Assembly (NCBI GenBank): GCA_035578155.1
Contig: JAPWDM010000043.1
Span: 1,672,419-1,736,418 of the forward strand
Direction: 5' to 3'
DNA from: Brachynemurus nebulosus
Lineage: Eukaryota > Arthropoda > Insecta > Neuroptera > Myrmeleontidae
DNA length: 64,000 nucleotides
The notes below the pieces were generated by a model that saw nothing but the letters and a program-made list of their open reading frames with translations, ran no database searches and was not told the DNA's origin. Made by a program: the position numbers and the translations under genes. Within the stretch, counting starts at the first letter, position 1. Every line of letters begins with the position of its first letter. Below are positions 55,646 through 64,000 of the stretch, one piece after another.

Positions 55646-56102
55646 CTGTGCCCCCACAAAATTTAGGGGCCGCCCGATTTTCGTTTAAGATGACGCAATT
55701 AAGTGAGGCCAAGGTTTGCATGTAATAAGTACAGTACGCTTCAAAAAGTGATCGGATACCTTTTTGGTGAGGGGGGCCCGCACTTTTGACACGACAGTGT
55801 ACAAAAAATTTAAGTACAGTACGGTGTCAAAAGTTTGGGGCCACCCCCGAGTTAGGGTATTCCCCACATTTTGACGCGGTAGTGTACCCCATCTATCAAA
55901 TTTTGGCCTAAAATTCAGTCTGCGCATGCGTCGGGTTTACATTCAAAAACTATGGCGGTGTGGTTGTTGAGGTGATGACTCATGTCTTAGGAATTTCAAG
56001 GCCAAGAGTATGAGCGAGTGTTGGGGTCAAATGTCAACAACAAACTTTGATACATGTACTCGGTACGTGCCGGGTCAAAGGTCAATTCATACACGAGGTA
56101 CA
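55646..56102. repeat. Right outer arm, part 1
   Basis: Mirror of 50470-51206 without the tandem duplication and without about 85 bp present at 50610-50690 on the left. It ends in TACACGAGGTACA (56090-56102), the LINE target duplication. Confidence 0.85.
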
Positions 56103-56792
56103 ACGTCGAAGATGTTTTACATGACATACCACCCTCTGGGTATAATGCCATGGCCACCATTAGGCGGGGACCGGGATACGCCCAGTCAGCGCGCATAGAT
56201 CTAGAAAACTAGTCCCATGCTCCCAGTTTACTTTGGGGGTTAGGGCCCCTCCGCACCACTGGTCAAGCCGCGTACTATCTAACACACTTCTAACTGAGCA
56301 GGTTAGCACCCGAGCTGAACGCAGCTCACCCGTCGAGACTCACAGTCATGAATCTCTCGCCCGCGAACTTGGGCTATTAACCACTGCCACCACGAAATCA
56401 AACCTCAATGACCGAGACGAGCACAAGGCCCGCTGGGCATCTCGGCCCCCGTGGTACCGATAAGAGCAATACGGTCAGCTTCTCGGCCCCCAGACAAGCC
56501 GGGAACCTCCCAGATTTAACCCCCGAACAGTAGGGCTCTGGTGGGCCCTATCACTCATCGCTGGTCCAATCTGTTATCTTGCTGGTGCTTCCATGGTTGA
56601 GTCTTGAATGTACGTTCGATAATTACGGTGTTTAAATTACCAACTTAACATTTACTTAACATATATACAGAGTTTTAACATATTAACAATAGTCTAAACT
56701 AACCTTAAAAGTACGTGAACTTGACAGCACTAAATTGTCATAAACTGTTAGATATTAGACACTACACTAGGGGGGGGGGGTATATGTCCAGT
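56103..56792 (-). other. 3' untranslated part of the R1-type LINE
   Basis: 690 bp downstream of the ORF2 stop, with higher GC and a C11-like run at about 56771-56781 (G on plus). No poly(A) at the junction, as in many R1-group elements. Short plus-strand frames here are not genes. Confidence 0.6.
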
Positions 56793-58535
56793 TTATTCAT
56801 TACCCTTTTTCAGATGGAACACCCACTTGGAAAATTTCTTGAATTTACGGAAACCTTCTTCATTTTTCAAGACGTCGTCGTAAAACCACTGACCATCAAC
56901 GATCCTAATTCCCCAAGACGCTGGGTCCCGCCTTTCCTCATATTTTGGGCAATCCTTAAGGATATGTTCCCAGTCTTCCGATCTATGGCACCACATACAT
57001 TCATCGGTCTCAGATAGATGCCTAGTCTCCAGATAGGTACCCAGCGTACCGTGTCCGGTAATGATGAAACACGTCTCAAGGTTAAGGTTAATGCCAGTGA
57101 GTTTAGAGGCAACTGCAACCTCTGGCAAGAATTTATAAGTGACACGTCCTTTATCAGTTTGAGTCCATCTTTGTTGCCAGATCGCCATGGCTCGGTGTGA
57201 TCCTACCTCCATTGCTTCGTGTCCTTCCAGATGTTCATCTGCCCTGATAAGATCGTGTTCCTTGAGGGGAAGACCAAGTCTGATCTTAGAACCAATGGCA
57301 CGACGTCTAATCTCAATATCCCACGGGGGGACCCCAAATAGCACTTGTAACGCCTCGGTGGATACGGTCCTGCACACTGGTAAACATGTATATAGTATCC
57401 TACGTTGTATTCTATTCAATTGTGTTTTAGCATAATTGAATTTACAAATATCATACCACACCACCGAGGCGTACAATGCAGCTGCCACAAATGAGTTCTC
57501 ATAAATGATCCTGACAGAGTCGCGAGTTAGGCCCCATTCCCGTCGGAGCACTCGAGCGAAACACCCCACCATATTAGCCACCTTGTTGTCAATATATTGA
57601 ATGTGTGCTTTGAAACTGAGGCCTTCTCTTACAACGATACCCAAATGTTTTACCTTCTCTGTATATCGAACTGGTGTCCGGTTCAAGTGGATGCTGGGTC
57701 GTCGATTCGGTGATAGTTTCCCTTTTAATAGCATGGTGACGGTCTTCTCTATGGATAGCTGGACCCCAACTCTATTTCCCCAGTCGGAGACCATGGTCAA
57801 TTTGTCCGTCGAAATGTCTTCCATTACTTGTCTATTGTCTGCTTCAACAAGAATTAGGAGGTCGTCCGCATATGCTATGACCTTGGCACCCGAGTTTTCT
57901 AGTTCGTTTAGCAGGTCATCCATGACGTAATTCCATATAAAAGGTCCACAGTGGGATCCCTGCGGGCATCCCCCGTGAACCGCACGCCGAATTTCTTGTG
58001 TAGCGCCCACTACGCACGCCGTCCTATTCCTGAAGTAACTATCCCATAGTCCATATTCCCTGCATCTCTCACTCGCAATCTTTTCGAGAATCACTCCCCA
58101 TTCTAGATTGTCAAAAGCTCCCTGGAAATCAATGAAAATTCCCAATACGTACTTGTGCTGGTTATTCTCCACAAACCGTATCACTTCTGCCCAAGCGCTT
58201 TCCGTCGACCTACCATGGGTGAAACCATGCTGTCCTGGGTTCATTGGGTATTGAATGGCCCGTGCTAGTCGCTCCACCATCAGTCGTTCCAGTATTTTCG
58301 CAAAGGTCGAAAGGAGGCAGATCGGTCGGTACGATCATGGTGCTGCCTTATCCTTATCTGGTGACTTCAATAGGAAGACGACCCTAGCCTCTTTCCAGAT
58401 CTCAGGGAAGGTACCCGTCTGTAGACAGCTGTCGAAGAGTGCTTTTATGTGTGCCGGCGCCGACCTCCACACCACGCGCAACATTTCCGAGGAAACACCA
58501 TCCAGACCCGCCGCTCGGTTTCTCCCGGTTCGCAC
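56793..58535 (-). pseudogene. ORF2, reverse-transcriptase part, with a premature stop
   Basis: The frame 58535-58335 (GLDGVSSEML..., FPEIWKEARVVFLLK) is the start of the reverse-transcriptase domain. It meets a TGA at 58335-58337, right before SYRPICLL, and goes on in the same frame to 56793. From the Met at 58280: D51 in FIDFQGAFD, GGCPQG at about 103, YADD at 137-140, and a CCHC-like CMWC...H...C motif near 430-450. The last third is an R1-group C-terminal region. Upstream it is out of frame with the endonuclease part, and the two frames overlap at 58445-58535. Confidence 0.85.
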
Positions 58536-59845
58536 AACAGCGTAGTGTATTTCTTCAAAATCGAATTCTTCTGCGGTAGCAACGGTATGGCGATGTTCGC
58601 CCGAGGAAAGAATTCATCAAGAAGGACGCCCACACTCTCCTCCCAAGTACTCGTATAGCCGGCCGGTGTCCTGAGAGATGTCACACCAGTGCTTCCAACT
58701 CCCCGACAGAGACGGTAAACCGGGCCCCATGGATCCCTGTTACCGGTTTCCATAACATACTTGTGCCAGTTTTCTTCTTTGGCTTTACGCATTTCGTGTT
58801 TATATTCGGTCTTCAGAGATGCATAATTGTTTCTTTCTGCATTATATGCTTCTACTGAGATGCTGCCGCGTAGGTATTTTCTTCGCGCCTGTTGTGTGCG
58901 TCTCCTGGCCTTATTAACCCGGGAACGAAGACTAGTCAGTTCCCTATTCAACCAACGAATCCCACGGTTATGGTGTCTTAGGGTATCAGCACCTATAGCA
59001 CTAGCTGCGTCCTTTATGATGGTGTACAAGGTTGTAATTTTTTCGGTCAGTGACATATGAAGCCAGTCGCCGAAGTCTATGTTCTGAAAGTGTGATATGA
59101 AAGAGTGTTCAAATTCCGTTAGCTTATGTATCGGGATGAGGGGACCATTCGTCTTAACAGGGTGGGCTCGATTAGTGTTCGACTTAATATGGATAGTATT
59201 ATGATCGCTGATACTCCAGTCCGGAATTATTTTCCATTCCCATCCGATCCTATGCATTAGTCTGTTGCATAAGGTGACGTCAATGTCGCTATCACCCCTC
59301 GGGCCACTGAAGGTATAAAAGTCCGAAGGCTCGTTCAGGATCAGCAGTTCATTTTCCAGAGCCCATTCGGCTAAATTATCCCCGCGTATGTCGTTCTCTC
59401 TGGAGGTTCCAAGATTTTTGCTAAACCATAGTCCCGAACAAGCATTCGCGTCGACACCAATTAGGAGAGGTCTATGTCCAACTCGCCGTACGACCCGGTC
59501 CAAGTATCGTATGTTCAGGGTGATGTCATCACCTGGCCTGCAGTATGCCGATACGATGTAAAAGTCCTGTTGCCCATCGTTAACCCATACACAGACTCCA
59601 TAGTCGGAAATGCAGTCGGTGATAGCCATTACGTCTAAATTTTGATCGTCGATTATGATGGCGGCTCTCACTCCCGTGGCACCGCTCGAGAACACTCGCA
59701 TATCATTTGGTAACCCTAGAATTTGTCCATTTCTTGCGTATGGTTCTTGAATGATAGCATATTTGATTCGCCGTCTCCGCATTGTGTTCCCGAGTTCACA
59801 CATCCCCGCATACGAACGTTGGCAGTTAAGCTGTATAAGATCCAT
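58445..59845 (-). pseudogene. ORF2, endonuclease part
   Basis: It starts at ATG 59845, two bases after the ORF1 stop. The APE-type endonuclease has its key residues in order: N7 (QLNCQRS), E34 (IIQEPYA), D132/N134 (VDANACSGLW), D189 (DSDIDVTL) and D214-H215 (SDHN). After about residue 270 comes the linker to the reverse transcriptase (NRELTSLRSRVNKARRRTQ). The frame shifts near its end, where the sequence continues in frame -1 as described for 56793-58535. Role: nicks target DNA to prime reverse transcription. Confidence 0.87.
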
Positions 59846-59847
59846 GA

Positions 59848-61050
59848 TTATTCATATCTGCCCCGGACCCTTTCCCACATTCTGTTGAACTCGGGACAAC
59901 TTCTGTCGAACACACCATGTTTATCATCCAGACCCTTGGTTTTGCAGACGGGACAACGAACTTCGTTTTTACAGTCTGGGGCCAGATGGCCGGTCTGTCC
60001 ACATCTTTTGCACAGTCGCTCCCTTTTACAATCGCTGGTAAGGTGATCGAATCCATAACAACGGAGACAACGGCTCATGTTTCTGTCTTCTCTGACCCGA
60101 TATGACCCCCAGCCAAGATATATTCTCTCATATGACAGTAGTCGTTCCTTTATTGGTGCTGGTAATTCAATCACTACCGTTCCGTGCGGGTTATCCCGAC
60201 CCAATCTCGTTATAAGCTTTAGGCACTTTCTAGCTTCTTCCTCGTCCATACATGACTCCAGATTCTTTTTATGTAGATCCCTCATTAGGTTCTCATCTGT
60301 CATGTCGTTCGGAACACGAAAAATTACAACTCGGGGGTCATTCCTCTTAGGCAGCTCGACTTTCAATCCCTTGCTGGTAAAATCGTATTGTTGTATACGT
60401 TCCCTGTCTTGTTCCGTTATAGTTTCCACCACGATCCCCGTTCTCCTGGATTTTACAGATTGCACCCGTATGTCCGCAAGTTCTTTGCTCACCTCCTTCA
60501 TGAGTCTATCACGAATGGCTTCCTTATCCACTTTGTCATCCATTGCTTTTACCACCACAGCGTAGGATTTTTTAGGTTTGGGGAGCTCGGGAAATTGCGT
60601 ATTTGTTCCACCCAGTTCTCTTGATGTCATTGCACCAGTGCCTCCGTTCAAGCTGGTACATGTCGGGTCCATGTCTGTGGATATAACACCTCCAGTTACC
60701 TTTCCTATTTTATCAAGTAGTCTCTCGTCTGTTTCTCTTAACATGTCTATCTGACCTTGTAGTTTGCCCACTTCGCTGGCCCGTTCACACAGTACCTCAC
60801 TCAGCATATGTTCGACTTCCGAAAAACATTGCATTATAAACTCGCCGTGCACTTTCTGAATTTTATTTGTGTCAGTAAGTACAAACTTCCGTAATTTGGT
60901 GCCAATCTCCGTAATCTTGTTCAATCTCACCTTCGGATCTTTTACACCAGAATCAGCAAACGCAGAAAATTCGTCCCCACTCATTTCGACCTCCGAATCT
61001 TGTTCGCTATTATCGCTCGGCATTTTACGCCGGCGCCTAGGAGTTGCCAT
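59848..61050 (-). CDS. ORF1 (Gag-like, zinc-knuckle protein), 400 aa
   Basis: An intact frame from ATG 61050 to TAA 59848-59850. The N-terminus is basic then acidic (DNSEQDSEVEMSGDE). Residues about 70-115 look like a coiled coil. The C-terminal quarter holds three zinc knuckles: CLRCYGFDHLTSDC, CKRCGQTGHLAPDC, and a longer CPVC...H...C. Three knuckles preceded by an RRM-like segment are usual in ORF1 of the R1 and Jockey groups. It binds the element RNA. The stop is followed by TC and then the ORF2 ATG, so re-initiation after termination could link the two. Confidence 0.87.
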   Translation of the reverse strand: MATPRRRRKMPSDNSEQDSEVEMSGDEFSAFADSGVKDPKVRLNKITEIGTKLRKFVLTDTNKIQKVHGEFIMQCFSEVEHMLSEVLCERASEVGKLQGQIDMLRETDERLLDKIGKVTGGVISTDMDPTCTSLNGGTGAMTSRELGGTNTQFPELPKPKKSYAVVVKAMDDKVDKEAIRDRLMKEVSKELADIRVQSVKSRRTGIVVETITEQDRERIQQYDFTSKGLKVELPKRNDPRVVIFRVPNDMTDENLMRDLHKKNLESCMDEEEARKCLKLITRLGRDNPHGTVVIELPAPIKERLLSYERIYLGWGSYRVREDRNMSRCLRCYGFDHLTSDCKRERLCKRCGQTGHLAPDCKNEVRCPVCKTKGLDDKHGVFDRSCPEFNRMWERVRGRYE

Positions 61051-62479
61051 GTCGTTACCAGTAGAACCTAGGCTAATTGAATTACAACGTTAGAAAAGAA
61101 TAGTAAATCTATGTATTAGTTAAAGGTCGTGTCGACGAACAGACTATACAATATGTCGTATGTACACTCTATCTGAACCAACTATAATTATTAATATTTA
61201 ATTAACACACCCCGCTGAAAGTAGAACCCCGCTAATGTCTACAAACTGAATGTAAGGATAGTCAGGTAGTTTATGTAGTCCCTATAGAAGAAAAATATTG
61301 TTGGTTATATCAGTTTCTCGAAAGGGTGCTGCGCCCCAAAAATATATTACGCAGGCAGCACTTAAGGGTTATGGGGGTATGATTTTAATGTAATTTGTCA
61401 GTTATGAGTAACGTTCGTCGTGATGTACACAGATAATGATTAGTGTAATTTGAGTGTCAATGAAAGCCGTTCTAGTTTTATCTACCGGTAGTGGCTATGC
61501 CCCGTTTAAGACAGAGCGGAAAGCTGTAGTAGGGCCCCAGTATTCAAATTTTCCTGATATTAGCGGCTGTTAAGGTGTAAAAACGGTGTTATATTAACTT
61601 TAGTATACAAGTACGGAAGTAAATATCTAGCACTAATATATATCAAACTTTGACACTTAATTGTACTTTCTGTAGAGACTTCGCCCCAAAAATATATGTC
61701 ACAATGGGTGTCAGGAAGTTCAATAAGTAAATCGGACGTAGTCCTGAATCGATATTTCAGTTGATCGGCACGATGTGTCCAGATAACTAGGTTGATGAGT
61801 ACTTAACACTTATAGACGAGCTAACAATGGCACTTGATAACTCAACCTGTGGGCGCTGAGCCCCAAAAATAAATGTCTGGATAGATGACAGGGAGTTCCA
61901 GGATGCGACGGATGTTGATATAGTCCCGAAAAAGTAACGGATCGGTACTATATTAACAAGTAACACTTAACACTAAAAATCACAACAGTAGGGGCTGCGC
62001 CCCAAAAAATATATATCACAATAAGTAAAAGGGAGTTCCTAAAGTACGAAGAGGATGAAATGAGCCCGAAAAGTCAACGGATCAGGGCGATGCTTCCGGA
62101 TGATCACCTCGGTATATTCTATATCACTATAACACTACAAAAATGACACTTGAATAACACTTCCTGTAGAGGCTGCACCCCAAAAATATACGTCACAATA
62201 GGTTACTAGAAGTCCGAGGGGCAGCTGGTGTTCACGCGAAATCGGTAGGCCAGCGGATCGAGACGATGCGACCAGATAACCGGTAATATGCGTTCAGACG
62301 TATTATAACAAGAGTATGTAACACTATCGGCAGGGACTATGCCCCCTCGATTTAATTCATTCACAATGTATATTTATGGTGTTGGTGTATAGTAATATGA
62401 TGTGTTCAATCGGCGTATAGTTAATGACAGTACGCAATACACCGAAAGTTGTTAAACTAACTACACGGAGCCTTCAATC
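61051..62479 (-). other. 5' leader of the R1-type LINE with tandem units
   Basis: A GCCCCAAAAATATAT-type block appears at 61333, 61683, 61861, 61999 and 62178, with decayed forms at 61499 and 62340: seven units spaced 138-184 bp apart. Between them, related stretches such as GTCCCGAAAAGTNACGGATCG and NAACACTTAACACT recur. No frame is open through it. Tandem 5' units that carry promoter activity are known from mammalian L1; here that is only an analogy. Confidence 0.75.
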
Positions 62480-63103
62480 TACACGAGGTACAGTGGGACC
62501 CCACGCTACACGGTTCTAAACACTGTCAAAAAGTAGTCCGGAAAATTGGGGTTTTACTGTGCGGTAGAACCGGCCTAGCCATTCTACTGTTAAGTGTGCC
62601 TTTTACAGTTCAATATACCTACAAAAGCCCCACCGAGTTTCAATTTAATCCATCTGGCCGTTTTTTTGCTTCATTCGATTAAATTTTTGAAAAAATTAAA
62701 AGATCATTTTTTTGGTTTTAAACTTTTATAACTTTCAAAATGAAAAAAAAAATTTTTCTCAGCTTTTTTCACATTTTTATCAATAAGAGTATTTAAATTT
62801 ATAAAAAAAGATAATTTCAAAAGACACTTAACATTAATGGTTTTCTCGAAATTTTTAGTTCAGCGTTTGATTTTCAAAAAAGCTACCAAAAGCTCTTTTT
62901 TTCTTGATTTTTCAAATTCATGTAGAGTATGCAAAAAAAATTTTCTCTGAAAAAACAATGGCTAATCCTTGTAGAGAATTTATTCGAGTTTTTAGAACAC
63001 TCCTTCAATTTTCTGTGTGATCATTGGGGGCTGAGATATCGATGGTCAAAGACGAAATGATCCTTTTCCATTCAAAGTCCGATATCTTAGCGAGAAGGGC
63101 AAA
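62480..63103. repeat. Right outer arm, part 2
   Basis: Mirror of 50103-50480: the 69-bp Tigger-like MITE (62491-62559), then GCGGTAGAACCGGCCTAGCC, then AT-rich sequence. About 240 bp at 62590-62830 has no partner on the left. Confidence 0.85.
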
Positions 63104-63461
63104 TACAGTTTCGTCTGAAAAAGACCGTAATTAAGTTTATTGCCCCTGAAACGTACCTGATAAAATGACAGTTTTGTCCGAGAATTTTTTTTATGATATA
63201 CACTTTCGTCCGGCTAGATGTTTAGGTATTATTAAATAAAAATCATGTATGTAGGTTTTATATATGCACATTTAATATAATTAACAAGAAGATATAATTG
63301 ACAAATATAATCAAAAAATTAGTAATACATATTATAGGTATATATTTCCACATATTTATGCTTTGGTTTTGTACAAGCAATTTTTTTATATGCATACTTA
63401 GAATATATTAACTTAAATCTATTATACCATATTTACAAAAAAAAAAAAAAAAAAAAAAAAT
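63104..63461. other. AT-rich stretch, no gene seen
   Basis: It lies between the foldback arm and the MULE transposase remnant and includes an A24-like run at 63438-63461. It may be the 3' flank of the MULE gene. Confidence 0.5.
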
Positions 63462-64000
63462 TTAAAAACTAAAATAGTGCGATGTCGCTCTAATGTATTG
63501 GAACCGCGTTAGAATTCTGTTTTTATATTGTTCAATTTTTTCTTCTAAATATTTTTGTCGTGCTAATGTTTTTTTATTTGAAATATGAGTTTTATTTATA
63601 CTCTGAAGACGAATATAAATTTCATTTAAATATACATAAATATTTGGGTGATACGAATTGAACGATTTAGTTAAATGTGAATGAAATGATTCACATGCGT
63701 TTGTTGTTCTACCGGTATCTGACTCTTTAGCTGCCCATATATGGGGTGGGAAAACTGAATTTTCGTCAATATAATAATCTATAAGGTAATCGGAAAATTT
63801 TAAAAGTTTTTCACATTTGGGCATAATGTCCATTATTCAAAGGCAAAGCAATTTCCCACTTCTTGGGGATCTAAATACAAAAGTCCAAAACAATATCCGA
63901 TCCATTGCCCAATTTCTGTTTTATTTTTATATTCGGACATTAACTTTAATTCTTGCACCTTACGCCACCAAGCTTGTGAAAGGTGAAATCTACACCCGAT
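63462..64000 (-). pseudogene. MULE transposase, C-terminal part, frameshifted
   Basis: Reading left from the window edge, a frame begins GCRFHLSQAWWRKVQ and continues through IGQWIGYCFGLLYL and FAFE. It then meets TAA at about 63834, where one base seems missing. The next frame goes on at 63833 as MDIMPKCEK..., with IWAAKESDTGRTTNACESFHSHL and a helical tail to 63462. CRFHL-Q-WWRK and the TTNACESFHSHL motif are characteristic of the MULE transposase family in arthropods. The catalytic DDE core would lie beyond the window. One frameshift makes this copy non-functional. Confidence 0.75.

Larger units (their letters stand above)
56090..62492 (-). mobile_element. R1-clade LINE (56103-62479), 6.4 kb, with 13-bp target duplication
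   Basis: TACACGAGGTACA flanks both sides (56090-56102, 62480-62492), and the left arm of the foldback holds the uninterrupted site once. Read right to left it has a leader with degenerate tandem units, ORF1 with zinc knuckles, ORF2 with endonuclease and reverse transcriptase, and a 690-bp GC-richer 3' end without a poly(A) tail. Gene order, an APE endonuclease of R1 style and the GGCPQG/YADD motifs place it in the R1 group. ORF2 has one frameshift and one premature stop, so this copy is dead. Its composition is much less AT-rich than the neighbourhood. Confidence 0.88.
50103..63103. mobile_element. Giant 13-kb inverted-repeat (foldback) structure
   Basis: The left arm is 50103-51206 plus 52448-53084. 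The right arm is 55012-56102 plus 62480-63103, in mirror order. Arm segments match at roughly 85-95% by eye. Outermost is an AT-rich block, then a 69-bp Tigger-like MITE, then a block with TACACTRCCGTGTCAAAA repeats, then a GGT/ACC-rich zone. The loop 53085-55011 has small unrecognised frames. The left arm has an extra 1.24 kb (51207-52447) and the right arm an R1 LINE (56103-62479). No transposase was found in it, so its superfamily is open. Long arms with internal tandem repeats around a small coding core recall Drosophila FB/NOF, but only in layout. Confidence 0.75.

Overview
This is eukaryotic DNA with no sign of an ordinary host gene. It is very AT-rich, full of long (TA)n tracts, and almost entirely built of nested transposable elements. 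An env-bearing Gypsy element, R1-type LINE proteins, pogo and MULE transposase remnants and many hAT termini point to an arthropod, most likely an insect. A hemipteran is a guess from the flavour of the transposase proteins, not something the sequence proves. No tRNA, rRNA or CRISPR was seen.

Layout: 1-8.9 kb is a large hAT-bounded block (8-bp target duplication TTGCGGAC) holding a broken LINE ORF1, a 1.6-kb palindromic element inserted in that ORF1, a piggyBac-like MITE and several MITEs lying next to (TA)n. From 9 to 21.4 kb there is a run of non-autonomous DNA transposons: a TA-flanked element with about 11 internal copies of its terminal motif, two elements with TGTTAC termini, and a 3.6-kb foldback that contains a dispersed repeat with a 161-bp tandem array. 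23.3-37.5 kb is a minus-strand LTR element that seems to encode only a gag-like protein. Its upstream LTR is split by a complete plus-strand Gypsy/errantivirus-type element with matching 796-bp LTRs, one uninterrupted gag-pol frame and an env frame.

37.6-49.1 kb holds more hAT elements and two further copies of the dispersed repeat. It also has a doll-within-doll nest: a Tigger-like element, inside it a pogo-like element with a decayed transposase, and inside that a hAT and the dispersed repeat. A near-perfect 204-bp palindrome ends this part.

50.1-63.1 kb is the most unusual part, a giant inverted repeat. Its loop carries small unrecognised frames: a C2H2 zinc-finger/acidic protein, a 15-cysteine protein and a poly-proline peptide. 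Its right arm is split by a nearly complete 6.4-kb R1-clade LINE whose exact empty site survives in the left arm. The window ends in the C-terminal part of a frameshifted MULE transposase. Functional gene content is therefore limited to element-encoded proteins; the Gypsy element is the only one that looks intact.
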